This document shows positions 36,835 through 46,488 of a stretch of DNA of 64,000 nt, in pieces. The first letter of the stretch is position 1; each line of letters starts with the position of its first letter. The notes beneath the pieces were generated by a model. The model saw only the letters and a list, made by a program, of their open reading frames with translations. It was not told the DNA's origin and ran no database searches. Location: NCBI RefSeq assembly GCF_001657485.1, contig NZ_LXFU01000035.1, positions 186,001-250,000 of the forward strand, given 5' to 3'. This DNA comes from Rhizobium sp. WYCCWR10014. Lineage in GTDB: Bacteria > Pseudomonadota > Alphaproteobacteria > Rhizobiales > Rhizobiaceae. The position numbers were made by a program, and so were the translations under genes.

Positions 36835-37015
36835 ACGAAAATATCTCGATGACCCGTGACGATCACACCGACGGCGAAAGCTGTTCAGATCGCACGGATG
36901 TCTTTCAGGGGATATGTCCAATGACGGTCAAGACAAGCAACTTGCCCCGGGTACCGGGACTGACGATAGACAGATTGGCTGCGGTGAGGCGGTCATGAGG
37001 GTAAGGGACGAAGAT

Positions 37016-38470
37016 ATGGGTAAGGTAACAGGGTTTCTGGAAATCGACCGGCAGGTGGCGAAGTACCAGCCGGCGTCGGATCGCATCCGTCATTTCCGCG
37101 AGTTCACGATCCCGATGTCGGACCCGGAAGTGCAGAAACAGGCCGCGCGCTGCATGGACTGTGGCATCCCTTATTGCCACGGCCCGACCGGCTGCCCTGT
37201 TCACAACCAGATTCCCGATTGGAACGACCTCGTCTACAACAACAACTGGGAAGCGGCGATCCAGAACCTGCATTCGACCAACAACTTCCCCGAGTTCACC
37301 GGTCGCGTCTGCCCGGCACCCTGCGAGGAAGCTTGCACGTTGAACCTCGAGGATGCACCGGTCGCCATCAAGACGGTCGAGCAGGCAATTGCCGACAAGG
37401 CCTATGAACTCGGCTTCATCCGGCCGCAGCCGGCCACGGTCCATACCGGCAAGAAGGTCGCCGTCATCGGCTCCGGCCCTGCCGGCATGGCGGCCGCCCA
37501 GCAGCTCGGCCGCGCCGGCCACGAGGTGCATCTCTACGAGCGCGAGACCAAGCCGGGTGGGCTGCTGCGCTACGGCATTCCGGACTTCAAGATGGAGAAG
37601 AACTTCATCGACCGCCGCGTCGAGCAGATGAAGGGTGAGGGCGTCACCTTCCATTGCGGTGTCAATGTCGGCGTTGACGTCAAGGTCGAGCAGATGCTCA
37701 TCGATCACGACGCCGTGCTTTACTGCGGCGGCTCCGAGACGCCGCGCGAGGCAGGCATTCCGGGCACCGACCTTGCGGGCGTGCATGATGCGATGCCCTA
37801 TCTGGTGCAGCAGAACCGCCGCGTCGGGCGCGAGAACATCGACAGCGTCGGCTGGCCGTCGGACCCGATCCTTGCCGGCGCCAAACATATCGTCGTCGTC
37901 GGCGGCGGCGATACGGCTTCGGACTGCGTTGGCACGGCCTTCCGCCAGGGGGCCGTCAGGGTCACCCAGCTCGACATCCGGCCACAGCCGCCGGAGAAGG
38001 AAGACAAGCTTGCCGTCTGGCCCTTCTGGGCGACGAAGATGCGCACCTCTTCCTCGCAGGCCGAGGGCGCCGTGCGTGAATTCCAGGTGGCCACTCTTGA
38101 GTTCGTCGGCGAAGACGGTGTGCTGACCGGCGTCAAGTGCTGCGAGGTCGACGAACGCCGGCGGCCGGTTCCAGGTACGGAATTCGTCATTCGGGCCGAT
38201 CTCGCCTTCATCGCCATCGGTTTCCGCGGGCCATTCACCGGCAGTGTACTGAAGGAGCTCGAGGGCAAGCTGACGCTCAACACCGATAAGCGCGGCTCGA
38301 CCAACGTCGTCGCCAACGACCGCGACTACAAGACTTCGATCGACAAGTTCTGGACGGCGGGCGACGTGCGCCGCGGCCAGTCGCTGGTGGTCTGGGCGAT
38401 CCGTGAAGGCCGCCAGGCGGCGCGCGCCATCGACGAGGAATTAATGGGCTCGACCGTTCTGCCGAACTGA
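37016..38470 (+). CDS. gltD: Glutamate synthase (NADPH) small subunit
   Basis: Beta subunit (484 residues) that takes electrons from NADPH through FAD to the 4Fe-4S clusters and on to GltB. The N-terminal cysteine pattern CMDCGIPYCHGPTGCPVHNQ and RVCPAPCEEACTLN binds the clusters, KVAVIGSGPAGMAAAQQLGR is the FAD dinucleotide fold, IVVVGGGDTASDCVGTAFRQ the NADPH fold, and FWTAGDVRRGQSLVVWAIRE closes the FAD site. I use the ATG at 37016 (MGKVTGFLEIDRQVAKYQPA), behind AAGGGACGAAGAT; the frame is open upstream to 36914. A terminator follows. Confidence 0.95.
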   Translation: MGKVTGFLEIDRQVAKYQPASDRIRHFREFTIPMSDPEVQKQAARCMDCGIPYCHGPTGCPVHNQIPDWNDLVYNNNWEAAIQNLHSTNNFPEFTGRVCPAPCEEACTLNLEDAPVAIKTVEQAIADKAYELGFIRPQPATVHTGKKVAVIGSGPAGMAAAQQLGRAGHEVHLYERETKPGGLLRYGIPDFKMEKNFIDRRVEQMKGEGVTFHCGVNVGVDVKVEQMLIDHDAVLYCGGSETPREAGIPGTDLAGVHDAMPYLVQQNRRVGRENIDSVGWPSDPILAGAKHIVVVGGGDTASDCVGTAFRQGAVRVTQLDIRPQPPEKEDKLAVWPFWATKMRTSSSQAEGAVREFQVATLEFVGEDGVLTGVKCCEVDERRRPVPGTEFVIRADLAFIAIGFRGPFTGSVLKELEGKLTLNTDKRGSTNVVANDRDYKTSIDKFWTAGDVRRGQSLVVWAIREGRQAARAIDEELMGSTVLPN

Positions 38471-38501
38471 CCGTCAGTCACACCTTCCCGAAGACCACGA
38501 A

Positions 38502-38526
38502 CTCCGCCCCTCCGGCGGAGTTTTTT
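38502..38526 (+). terminator. Rho-independent terminator after gltD
   Basis: CTCCGCC (38502-38508) and GGCGGAG (38514-38520) with a short CCTCC loop, then six T. Confidence 0.88.
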
Positions 38527-38735
38527 CATGGCGTGCCGCGCTGTCGTGCGACCGCTTGACGCGGAGGCCGTGCGCCGCAAGCCTCAGGCAATGCCGGAAA
38601 GCGAGATTTTGCGCCAAACGCGGGCTGAGAAGCAGCCGGCGGCGACCGAAGCGGAGGTGCCCCGCCGTTTTGGCCGCAGCGCATTTCACCATCGGCCGCG
38701 ACGCAAGGCCGCGAATGATCGACAAGGATTTTCAA

Positions 38736-39368
38736 ATGGTTTCCGCACTTGACAGCACGCGGCTGGTTTCGGCCCAATATGCCCTGAAAAACCTTCGCGG
38801 CTCCGACGACAGCGCGCAGGACACGCAGAGTTCGTCGGCCGCCAGCATTCTGAGCAGCTACGGGCTCGATCCGAGTTCTGCCTCGCTTCTTTCCAACCAG
38901 GCCCTTTCCGGGCTGCTCGACACGCTTTCGGCCCAAAGCGACACGGCGGACGAGGCTGACACGACGGGTGACGGCGCCGACGTCACCAGCGCTTCGTTCA
39001 TGTCGATGCTGAAGCAGCAGCTACAGGATGCTGCTGCGGCCGAAGGCGAGAGCGGCAAGGCCCATGACATGCTGGCCGCCCTCGAAGCGGGCACGCTCAC
39101 CATCACCGATCCGACACAGGGCGTATCGATAACCGCGTGGGATGTCGACGATCCCGACGAGGCGGACTCTGAGAGCAAGGCCGGCAAGGATATCGACGTC
39201 AGCGGCTGGAGCGACTTCCTCGATGCGCATCTGGAGCGCGGCGCCGATGGCGCCTTCGTCAAGGAAAACGGCAGCTATGTCGACCAGACGAACGACAGCA
39301 ACGCCTTCTTCGGCCTGATCGGCTCGAATTACTATTATCTGAGCTGGCCGCAGGCGGCGGCGAAGTAA
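38736..39368 (+). CDS. Acidic hypothetical protein
   Basis: 210 residues, rich in Ser, Asp and Ala, without signal peptide or membrane helix. It opens MVSALDSTRLVSAQYALKNL, has the acidic stretch ADEADTTGDGADVTSASFMS, and ends with AFFGLIGSNYYYLSWPQAAA. I recognise no characterised family. AAGGATT precedes the ATG at 38736; an in-frame ATG at 38715 is possible. Its base composition is like its neighbours. It lies alone between the gltD terminator and a dispersed repeat. Confidence 0.7.
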   Translation: MVSALDSTRLVSAQYALKNLRGSDDSAQDTQSSSAASILSSYGLDPSSASLLSNQALSGLLDTLSAQSDTADEADTTGDGADVTSASFMSMLKQQLQDAAAAEGESGKAHDMLAALEAGTLTITDPTQGVSITAWDVDDPDEADSESKAGKDIDVSGWSDFLDAHLERGADGAFVKENGSYVDQTNDSNAFFGLIGSNYYYLSWPQAAAK

Positions 39369-39392
39369 AGCGAACGAAGCGGACGGCCGCCT

Positions 39393-39503
39393 AGAACAGG
39401 ATGATTTTAGGCCGGGTCGGCCTAAATCTGAATCCTGTTCTACATTATATAGTTAGAGCATGATGTCGTCCGAAAACCGCTCACACTTTTCGGCATCATG
39501 CTC
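39393..39503. repeat. Double palindromic repeat
   Basis: Two adjacent inverted repeats. The first, 39393-39441, nests AGAACAGGAT/ATCCTGTTCT around TTAGGCC/GGCCTAA. The second, 39455-39503, pairs GAGCATGAT/ATCATGCTC and CCGAAAA/TTTTCGG. The second unit recurs at 21795-21840 and 40816-40863. Likely a rhizobial dispersed element and possibly a terminator for both flanking genes. Confidence 0.7.
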
Positions 39504-39512
39504 GCGCGGCCT

Positions 39513-40727
39513 TCACTTGACCGAGACTTCGGCCGGCGCCTTAACTGCCGGCAGCCGGTAATCGTCAACGCGGCCGGGAGGTGCGGGCGTCATTTCGCCC
39601 TGCTCGACAAGCAGGTCACGCGGCGATCGCGTCAAAGTCATAGGCGGCGGCCTGGCGCCGAGAAGCTCGGCGCCGCCGTCGAGATTGGGATCGGAGAGAC
39701 TGATCGGCACGGTATGTTCGACCGGATTGGCAGGAAGTCCGAGACCGGGCAGATTGCTGGAGTCGAGGCGGACCAGATCGGGGCTTGCCTGCGTGCCGAG
39801 AAGACGCCGCGCCGGTTTTTCCACATAGAAGGCAAGCTTGCGCCGGCCGGCCTGGGTAAGGTTGATGCCATCGGAGGTGCGCAAGCGCACCTGCTGGCCG
39901 TTCACATCCGAACCGGTGACGATGAAGTTGCCGTTTTCGTCGACGAAACCATCCCAGATATCGACGAATTCACCGCCGATGCTTTCGACCTGGTTGCGGT
40001 AGAGCTGGTTCATCTGAACGGCATCGGCCGTCATCGAATCGGATTCGAAGGCGGGAAGGCCGACCCAGAGCAGCGGGATCTTGCGGGCGGTGACCTCCTT
40101 GCCGAAAGAAAGGACACGGCGGCGGTATTCGGTGAACCAGCCATCGGTGCGGAATTTCTCCTTGGCGGTGTCGGTCACCATCTGCTGGCGGTCGTTGGCG
40201 CCGATCATGACGACGACCATTGCCGGCTTCAACTCGTCGATCATCTTCGGCAGCTGTTCCGGCCAGTCGTAATAATCGTCGCGGACAAGACCCGATGAGA
40301 CGTTGCCGCGGGCTTCGACGACGACCCCCGGCGAGGTCTCGAAGGCGGCGGTGAGGCCATCGCCGAGGCCGCTGGCCAGGAAATCGCCGACGATCAGGAT
40401 CTTTCGGGCGTCGCCGAGCTTTTGTACGGCCGGCTCCTCTTGTACGGGAGCGCGGACCGGCGGCGCGGTGCGGGTATTGACGATGGCTTTCTGCGCCGGC
40501 GGGCGTTTGCGCTGCTGGCGTCTCGGCTGCTGAACGTCAGGGGCCTGCGGGCCGTCGTCGAGATAGCGCCGGCCAAGGAAGAAATCGAAGATCGACCGGC
40601 GCTGATAACGCTGCTCCTGGGCCTCGGCGACATGCACCGGCGCAGACACGCCAAGGCATAGCGAAGCCGCCGCCAAGGCGAGCACGAGCCAACGGATTTT
40701 ACGGGTCCGATCAGTTTTCTTCGTCAT
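39513..40727 (-). CDS. DUF459 SGNH-hydrolase-like secreted protein
   Basis: 404 residues, exported by the signal peptide that includes WLVLALAAASLCLGVSAPVH. After an Arg/Pro/Gln-rich linker (about 45-100) follows a DUF459/SGNH domain. Block I reads KILIVGDFLASGLGDGL (GDFLAS instead of GDS), block III VVVMIGANDRQQM (Gly, Asn, Asp as expected) and block V RTSDGINLTQAGRRKLAFYV (D-G-I-N instead of D-x-x-H). A tail of about 100 residues follows. The family acts in the periplasm, probably on cell-envelope acyl groups. The altered blocks are noted as a finding. Expression control is not visible. Confidence 0.82.
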   Translation of the reverse strand: MTKKTDRTRKIRWLVLALAAASLCLGVSAPVHVAEAQEQRYQRRSIFDFFLGRRYLDDGPQAPDVQQPRRQQRKRPPAQKAIVNTRTAPPVRAPVQEEPAVQKLGDARKILIVGDFLASGLGDGLTAAFETSPGVVVEARGNVSSGLVRDDYYDWPEQLPKMIDELKPAMVVVMIGANDRQQMVTDTAKEKFRTDGWFTEYRRRVLSFGKEVTARKIPLLWVGLPAFESDSMTADAVQMNQLYRNQVESIGGEFVDIWDGFVDENGNFIVTGSDVNGQQVRLRTSDGINLTQAGRRKLAFYVEKPARRLLGTQASPDLVRLDSSNLPGLGLPANPVEHTVPISLSDPNLDGGAELLGARPPPMTLTRSPRDLLVEQGEMTPAPPGRVDDYRLPAVKAPAEVSVK

Positions 40728-40815
40728 GGGCAGTTCCGCATCTGCCGGTATCTTGCACGCAGGGCAGGCCAGCGTCCACTCCCGCTATTATCTAGGTCAC
40801 GCTTCTGCCTGTTGT

Positions 40816-40863
40816 AGAGCATCATGCCGAAAAGTGTGTCGGGTTTTCGGGCGGTATCATGCC
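40816..40863. repeat. Dispersed palindromic repeat, family 2
   Basis: AGAGCATCATGCCGAAAAGT followed by GTCGGGTTTTCGGGCGGTAT and CATGCCC; same unit as at 39455-39503 and 21795-21840. Lies between the DUF459 and mltB genes. Confidence 0.65.
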
Positions 40864-40916
40864 CTACTTCCTTGATTCAAATGCGGATTGAGATTTCCGG
40901 CCGGGATCATCCCGAT

Positions 40917-42140
40917 CTAGCGGCGCAGTGCGTTCAGAAGCGGCAGCGAGGGCTCGCCGTCCGGCTGCATGCCGATGCGAGACTGCACGGCCGAGATCGC
41001 CGCCTTGGAACCCGAGCCGAAATTGCCGTCGACCTCGCCATTGTAATAGCCGAGCGTCTTGAGACGCGTCTGCAGCTCGAATTTCTCGGTGATGTCGAGT
41101 GCGCCGTTCGGGCGCGGCCAACGCTGCTGCATGCCGCCGTAGCCGGCGATCTGGTCAGCCAGCAGGCCGACGGCAAGCGCGTAGCTATCCGAGGCATTGT
41201 AGTTCTTGATGGTGAAGAAGTTGGCGGTCATCAGGAAGCCCGGGCCACTTGCCCCGGCCGGCATCTTCAACACGGCTTTGGTAGCGCTCTCGCGGAAGGC
41301 CTTGCCGTTCGGACGTGTCAGGCCGAGTGCCGCCCATTGGGCCAATGTATGGGTCTTGCCGGCCTGCTTGGCGGCGGCTGCGGGAACGACGACCTCGTAG
41401 CCCCAGGTCTTGCCGGTATCCCAGCCGTTCTTCATCAGGAGATTGGCCGAGGTTGCCAGCGCGTCGGGGATCGAGTTCCAGATATCGCGATGGCCGTTGC
41501 CGTCGGCATCGATGGCATAAAGCAGATAGCTTGTCGGAATGAACTGGGTGTGGCCCATGGCGCCGGCCCAGGAGCCGGTCATCTCGCGTGCCGGCACATC
41601 GCCGTTCTGCAGGATCTTCAGCGCGGCGACCAGCTGTTTCTTGGCGAATTTGGCGCGGCTCGGATCGGCATAGGCAAGCGTTGCCAGGGCGCGCGGCACG
41701 TAGTGCAGCCGGTCGTCCTTGTCGAGGACTGCGCCGTAATTCGATTCCATCGACCAGATAGCCAGCAGAATGGTCTTGTCGACGCCGAAGCGCTGCTCGA
41801 TCGCAGCGAGCGTCCTTGCGTGCTTGGCAGCCATCTCGCGGCCGATCTTGACGGTATAGGGATTGACGCGACTATCGACATAGTCCCAGATCTTCGAGGT
41901 GAATTCCGGCTGGTAAGCAGCCTTTTCGAGCACGGTCGGATCGGGCTCGCTCACCCCGGAAAAGGCCTTTTGATAGGTTGCCTTACTGATGCCACTCTGA
42001 GCGGCAGTCTGGTAAAAATCCGCGATCCATTTCTGGAACCGGGAATCAGCTTTCGCGTTGTCGGGGACCAGTGTCACCTGGACGGCGACAACGAGGGCGA
42101 GAGCAAGACCACGAAGGGAGTTTTTGTGATTCTGGGTCAT
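40917..42140 (-). CDS. Lytic murein transglycosylase, MltB family
   Basis: Periplasmic peptidoglycan-cleaving enzyme of 407 residues with a signal peptide (RGLALALVVAVQVTLVPDNA). The catalytic SLT_2/MltB domain (about 33-325) shows the catalytic Glu132 in LLAIWSMESNYGAVL, then GSWAGAMGHTQFIPTSYLLY and DIWNSIPDALATSANLL. A C-terminal peptidoglycan-binding domain (about 340-405) reads LQTRLKTLGYYNGEVDGNFG and AAISAVQSRIGM. The absence of a lipobox suggests a soluble periplasmic form. It is divergent from galU. Confidence 0.92.
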   Translation of the reverse strand: MTQNHKNSLRGLALALVVAVQVTLVPDNAKADSRFQKWIADFYQTAAQSGISKATYQKAFSGVSEPDPTVLEKAAYQPEFTSKIWDYVDSRVNPYTVKIGREMAAKHARTLAAIEQRFGVDKTILLAIWSMESNYGAVLDKDDRLHYVPRALATLAYADPSRAKFAKKQLVAALKILQNGDVPAREMTGSWAGAMGHTQFIPTSYLLYAIDADGNGHRDIWNSIPDALATSANLLMKNGWDTGKTWGYEVVVPAAAAKQAGKTHTLAQWAALGLTRPNGKAFRESATKAVLKMPAGASGPGFLMTANFFTIKNYNASDSYALAVGLLADQIAGYGGMQQRWPRPNGALDITEKFELQTRLKTLGYYNGEVDGNFGSGSKAAISAVQSRIGMQPDGEPSLPLLNALRR

Positions 42141-42344
42141 CGACAGTCGTATCCGTCATCTTTAGTTTCTGGTGCAGCGGGGCATCACGTCCGCCCAGAC
42201 CCGAGACTACAGGAACGGAGTCAACAAATTCTTTACCATGGCGATCCGCTGCGGTCACCATTTGCAAAACAGTAGCAATTCTATACTAGTTAAAGCTAAA
42301 AAGCTCTATTTCCAAAGCGATATGATCGAAGCAGGAGGCCGGGT

Positions 42345-43232
42345 GTGGCTCAACACAACAAAGTTCGTAAAGCAGTATTTCCGGTTGCCGGATTGGGAAC
42401 GCGATTCCTACCGGCGACAAAGGCTGTTCCGAAGGAAATGTTGACCGTCGTCGACAAGCCAATCATTCAATATGTCGTCGACGAGGCGATCGAGGCGGGG
42501 ATCGAACATCTGGTCTTCGTCACCGGACGCAACAAGCACGTCATCGAAGATTATTTCGACATTCATTTCGAGCTGGAGCAGACGCTGCGCGAGCGCGCCA
42601 AGAAGGCGGAAATTACGCTTCTCGCCCAGCAATTGCCGAAGGCCGGCACGGTGAGCTTCACCCGCCAGCAGGAGCCGCTCGGCCTCGGCCACGCCGTGTG
42701 GTGCGCCCGTGAGATCGTCGGCGACGAACCCTTCGCACTGTTGCTGCCCGATATGATCATGAAGGGTGACAAGGGCTGCATGAAGGGCATGATCGACCTC
42801 TATGCCCAGAGCGGCGGCAATATCATCGCCGTCGAGGAATGCGCACCGGACCAGGCGCATAAATACGGCATCGTCGGCGTCGGCGAGGCGATCGGCGACG
42901 GCTTCCGCATCACCGGCATGGTGGAAAAGCCTGCCAAGGGAACGGCGCCTTCCAACTTCTTCATCAACGGCCGCTATATCCTGCAGCCTGAGATCTTCAA
43001 GATCCTCGAAACCCAGGAGCGCGGCGCCGGCAACGAGATCCAGCTCACCGACGGCATGCTGAAGCTGCTGAAGGAACAGGATTTCGCCGGCTACCACTTC
43101 CGCGGCGCGACTTACGACTGCGGCGCCAAGGACGGCTTCATCCTGGCAAACGTCGCCTTCGCCCTCGAACGCGCCGATATCCGCCCCACCGTCGAAGGCG
43201 GCTTCAGGGAACTGCTGGCCAGCCTGAAATAA
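42345..43232 (+). CDS. galU: UTP-glucose-1-phosphate uridylyltransferase
   Basis: Makes UDP-glucose for exopolysaccharide, LPS and cyclic glucan synthesis; 295 residues. Nucleotidyltransferase motifs: [25 protein letters not shown] (UTP loop), [30 protein letters not shown] (metal Asp), [15 protein letters not shown] and [15 protein letters not shown]. The start is GTG at 42345 behind AGGAGG. In rhizobia the same enzyme is also named exoN. A strong bidirectional terminator follows. Confidence 0.95.
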   Translation: MAQHNKVRKAVFPVAGLGTRFLPATKAVPKEMLTVVDKPIIQYVVDEAIEAGIEHLVFVTGRNKHVIEDYFDIHFELEQTLRERAKKAEITLLAQQLPKAGTVSFTRQQEPLGLGHAVWCAREIVGDEPFALLLPDMIMKGDKGCMKGMIDLYAQSGGNIIAVEECAPDQAHKYGIVGVGEAIGDGFRITGMVEKPAKGTAPSNFFINGRYILQPEIFKILETQERGAGNEIQLTDGMLKLLKEQDFAGYHFRGATYDCGAKDGFILANVAFALERADIRPTVEGGFRELLASLK

Positions 43233-43251
43233 GGCGTAGATTCAACGTAAT

Positions 43252-43292
43252 AGAGCGCCGCGTGTCCTAACAGATGCGCGGCGTTCTATTTT
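43252..43292. terminator. Bidirectional terminator between galU and the outer-membrane protein gene
   Basis: AGAGCGCCGCG (43252-43262) pairs with CGCGGCGTTCT (43277-43287), followed by ATTTT on the plus strand and TATTACG on the minus strand. Confidence 0.8.
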
Positions 43293-43303
43293 GGTCGTCA
43301 TTC

Positions 43304-44845
43304 CTAGCGTTTCAGCTTGAGACCGACGCCGGCTCGCCATTGCTGCGAATCGGTGCCTTCCTTGCGCGTCGTCAGCTCGTAGCCGAGCGTGCTGGTCAGA
43401 TCGAGATAGCGGTTGATGTTCCAGGTCAGGCCGGTCGCGGCGGTATAGACGAGCTCGTCGTTGATGGTGCTGTCCGTGGGATAATCGCGCCATATGACCC
43501 CGCCGATCATCGTCCCGACCAGGTTGTCGCGCAGCTGGTGGGTGACCGTCGTCGTCAACGCGTGCGAGACGTAGCCGCTTTCGCCTGCCGTGGTCGAGGG
43601 CTGGATGCTCGTCTGCAGGTCGAGATTGACATCGGTGCCGCGGATCGGCGACCAGAGCAGGCTCGCGTCGAGCGTGGCGGTATCGATCGAAGACAGCCGG
43701 CTGTCTTCGAAATCCGCCATCTCGTAGCCGACGCCGACTTCACCCTTCAGCTTTTCGCCAAGATCGACCTCGACGCCTGCCTTGGCGCCATAGCTATGGC
43801 CGGAACGCTCGTAACCGGCGGAATCGCGGGTTTCATCGTAGACCGAGCGGCCGATCGTCGCCTCGATGAAGGGAATGAGCGCGGGAGACAGCTCGTAGCC
43901 GACGCGGCCGCGCAGCGTGCCCGTCGTCTGGTTGCGATCGCTGAGGGCGACGGTAGTGCCGTTCGCAAGCTTCGCATCCGAATAGATCGAGCGGGTCAGT
44001 GCCAGTGCCGTCGTGCCGCGCAGGATGCCGAAATCGCGTTGAACGGAGGCGCCGGCCGAAAATTCCTGCACGTCCGACTGCTGCGCGGCGTCGGCGATGG
44101 CGTCGGGATCGTCCGTATCTTCACGGTAGAAATTATAGCCGGCGGTCAGGTGCGCGGTCGTCTCGTCGGGAAGATCCAGTCTGAGGTCGCTGTTGACTTT
44201 AAAGGAAGGCTGCTCCTCGCCCTCGCCGCTGATATTCCTCTGCCAGGCGCCTTCCGAGGTGACGGTCAGCTGGTGCCGGCCCCAGTCGGAAGTCAGTGTC
44301 GCTGCCGCATCCGTTTCGAGAAAGGCGCGCCGCTGCCTGGTATTGCCGTCCTTGGTGGTCTCGGTGTTGATGCTCTGGGTGACGCTCGGGCGAAGCACGA
44401 ACGTGCCGATCGGGATTCCTGGCGTTTCCTCTGTCGAGGCGCTCTCGGCAGCCCCGCGGCGCGGCAGCGTCTCATCGATCGGCGCCTCGCGGGTGTTCAG
44501 CCGGCGTATGTCCTCGTCGAGGATGGAGCCGGTAATGTCGTCGCCTGCTTGCGCATCCGGTATGGCGGGCCGCTGCTGGGCATCGTCGGCGTTCGCGGTC
44601 GCGCCGTTTGCCGCAGGCGTGGCGGTATCGTCGGTCTCGTCATCGAAACCGGCGGCGGATGCGGCATCGTTGGTGGCGCGATTATCCTGAGAGGCGGCGG
44701 AGCGGCCGTTTGCCGGCTGCGGCGAGGCGGACTGCGCGAAGGCTGCCGTCTGGCTGAGAAGCAGGGTACCCAGCACGGCAAAAGAGACGGCACGGCTCAT
44801 GGCGCGGAGCGGCGTCACACTGCTCGTCTGTTTTGGCTGGCCCAT
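43304..44845 (-). CDS. Outer-membrane beta-barrel protein
   Basis: 513 residues. A signal peptide (SRAVSFAVLGTLLLSQTAAF) is followed by a long disordered Ala/Asp/Asn-rich segment (about 38-135) and a beta-barrel of alternating strands from about residue 145 (GTFVLRPSVTQSINTE, HQLTVTSEGAWQRNIS, TAHLTAGYNFYREDT) to the C-terminal strand WRAGVGLKLKR. Similar proteins in rhizobia carry a DUF for outer-membrane barrels of about 400 residues; function unknown. A second possible start at 44800 (MSRAVSFAV) gives a tidier signal peptide. Confidence 0.8.
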   Translation of the reverse strand: MGQPKQTSSVTPLRAMSRAVSFAVLGTLLLSQTAAFAQSASPQPANGRSAASQDNRATNDAASAAGFDDETDDTATPAANGATANADDAQQRPAIPDAQAGDDITGSILDEDIRRLNTREAPIDETLPRRGAAESASTEETPGIPIGTFVLRPSVTQSINTETTKDGNTRQRRAFLETDAAATLTSDWGRHQLTVTSEGAWQRNISGEGEEQPSFKVNSDLRLDLPDETTAHLTAGYNFYREDTDDPDAIADAAQQSDVQEFSAGASVQRDFGILRGTTALALTRSIYSDAKLANGTTVALSDRNQTTGTLRGRVGYELSPALIPFIEATIGRSVYDETRDSAGYERSGHSYGAKAGVEVDLGEKLKGEVGVGYEMADFEDSRLSSIDTATLDASLLWSPIRGTDVNLDLQTSIQPSTTAGESGYVSHALTTTVTHQLRDNLVGTMIGGVIWRDYPTDSTINDELVYTAATGLTWNINRYLDLTSTLGYELTTRKEGTDSQQWRAGVGLKLKR

Positions 44846-45005
44846 GCAATTTCGCGCCTGACATGCTTTCGGTTCTTACCCAAAGGTAAAGCCTTGTGGT
44901 TAACCATTCGTTGCCGGCGGCGGGCGCTGTTCACAATTCGGAAAGAGTGCGGGTCGGAAAGAGCGCGGGGTGGACTTGGAAAGTGAAAAGGTCTAACGCA
45001 ATTTC

Positions 45006-46001
45006 ATGAACAGAAGAGCGATCAACCTCGTTGAAAACAGCGTGCTCGAATCGGCAAAACGCACCATAGAGACCGAAAGACGCGGTCTTGAAGCGCTCGA
45101 ACAGGCTTTTGACAATGGATTGGCCGGTCCTTTCACGCGGGCCGTCGAAGTCATCGGCGACATCTCCGGACGTGTGATCGTCACCGGCGTTGGCAAGAGC
45201 GGGCATATCGGCGCCAAGCTCGCGGCAACATTCGCTTCGACGGGAACGCCCGCCTTTTTCGTGCATGCGGCGGAGGCCAATCACGGCGATCTCGGGATGA
45301 TCGCGCGCGATGACGTCGTGCTGGCGATTTCCAAAGGCGGCGAGAGCGCCGAGCTCAAGAGCATCATTTCCTTCACGCGGCGCTTCTCAATTCCGTTGAT
45401 CGCGATAACCTGCAGCGAAGGCTCCTCGCTCGCGGCCGCCGCCGATATCGTCCTCCTGATGCCGAACGAACAGGAGGCCTGCCCCAATGGGCTGGCGCCG
45501 ACGACCTCGACACTGATGCAGCTTGCAATCGGCGACGCGCTGGCGGTGGCGCTTTTGGAGGCGCGCGGCTTTACCGCCACGGATTTCCACGTCTTCCATC
45601 CGGGCGGCAAGCTGGGCGCGAGCCTGATGCATGTCGGCGATGTCATGCATACCGGCGAGCGGCTGCCGCTCGTTGCCAAGGGTACACCGATGCCGGAGGC
45701 GATTACGGTGCTGTCGCGCAAGCATTTCGGCTGCGTCGGCGTGCTTGATGAGGATGGGCGGCTCTGCGGCATCGTCACCGAAGGCGACATGGCGCGCAAT
45801 CTGACGCGCAATCTCTCTGAACTTGCCGTCGACGACATCATGACGCGGACGCCGAAGACGGTGAAGCAGACGGTGCTCGCGACCGCGGCCCTGGCGCTGC
45901 TCAACCAGCATCACATCGGCGCGCTGATCGTCATCGACGACGACCGCCGGCCCGTCGGGCTGGTGCATTTCCACGACCTGTTGCGGATCGGCGTCGCCTG
46001 A
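45006..46001 (+). CDS. kdsD: Arabinose-5-phosphate isomerase, KdsD/KpsF family
   Basis: Turns ribulose-5-phosphate into arabinose-5-phosphate, the first step of Kdo synthesis for LPS; 331 residues. The SIS domain (about 40-175) contains RVIVTGVGKSGHIGAKLAAT, STGTPAFFVHAAEANHGDLG and AISKGGESAELKS; two CBS domains follow (HVGDVMHTGERLPLV, and DDIMTRTPKTVKQTVLATAA to the end). The linker DFHVFHPGGKLGASL is a family hallmark. Ribosome site weak. It is convergent with the NfeD gene. Confidence 0.93.
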   Translation: MNRRAINLVENSVLESAKRTIETERRGLEALEQAFDNGLAGPFTRAVEVIGDISGRVIVTGVGKSGHIGAKLAATFASTGTPAFFVHAAEANHGDLGMIARDDVVLAISKGGESAELKSIISFTRRFSIPLIAITCSEGSSLAAAADIVLLMPNEQEACPNGLAPTTSTLMQLAIGDALAVALLEARGFTATDFHVFHPGGKLGASLMHVGDVMHTGERLPLVAKGTPMPEAITVLSRKHFGCVGVLDEDGRLCGIVTEGDMARNLTRNLSELAVDDIMTRTPKTVKQTVLATAALALLNQHHIGALIVIDDDRRPVGLVHFHDLLRIGVA

Positions 46002-46008
46002 TCAGCTT

Positions 46009-46036
46009 CGTCTGATCAAAGTTATTTGATCAGACG
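46009..46036. terminator. Perfect hairpin between convergent genes
   Basis: CGTCTGATCAA-AGTTAT-TTGATCAGACG: 11 perfect base pairs directly after the kdsD stop, overlapping the last codons of the convergent nfeD-like gene. No long T-run, so it is a processing or weak termination signal for both. Confidence 0.5.
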
Positions 46037-46485
46037 GGCTCGACCGTCAGGTCGCGGCCGTTGCTCGAAACCACTTTCACCTGCGTTCCGACGGGCAGGT
46101 CCGGTCCCATCACCTGCCATAGCGTATCGTCAAGACGGATGCGACCGCGGCCTTCGCGGATCGGTTCGTGCAGCGTCGCTGTGCGGCCGACGAGGCTGGC
46201 GCCGCGCTGGTTGAGGAAGGGCTCGTCGGTCGTCGCATTGCGCAGCGTCAGCCGGCGGCCGGCGAAGGTCGTGGCAACGGCGAGAAGCGCAAAAAGGATC
46301 GCCTGCAACTCCCAGACCCAGAAGGCGCTGTCCCAGAAGAGCAGCGATAGCGCGCCGACGATCAAGGCGGCAAGGCCGATCCAGACCAGGAAGAAGCCGG
46401 GAACGATCATCTCAGCGGCAAGCAGCACGAGGCCAGCGACCCACCAACTCCACGGACCGAGTTCGGCGACGATCTTCGCCAGCAT
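46030..46485 (-). CDS. NfeD family membrane protein
   Basis: Short NfeD-type protein (151 residues). Three hydrophobic segments (WSWWVAGLVLLAAEMIVPGF, LVWIGLAALIVGALSLLFW and WELQAILFALLAVATTFAG) are followed by a C-terminal OB-fold domain (GRTATLHEPIREGRGRIRLD, WQVMGPDLPVGTQVKVV). NfeD proteins pair with stomatin-like proteins; here the stomatin gene ends three bases upstream, so the two are one operon and likely one membrane complex. The serine-protease domain of long NfeD is absent. Confidence 0.9.
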   Translation of the reverse strand: MLAKIVAELGPWSWWVAGLVLLAAEMIVPGFFLVWIGLAALIVGALSLLFWDSAFWVWELQAILFALLAVATTFAGRRLTLRNATTDEPFLNQRGASLVGRTATLHEPIREGRGRIRLDDTLWQVMGPDLPVGTQVKVVSSNGRDLTVEPV

Positions 46486-46488
46486 GGC

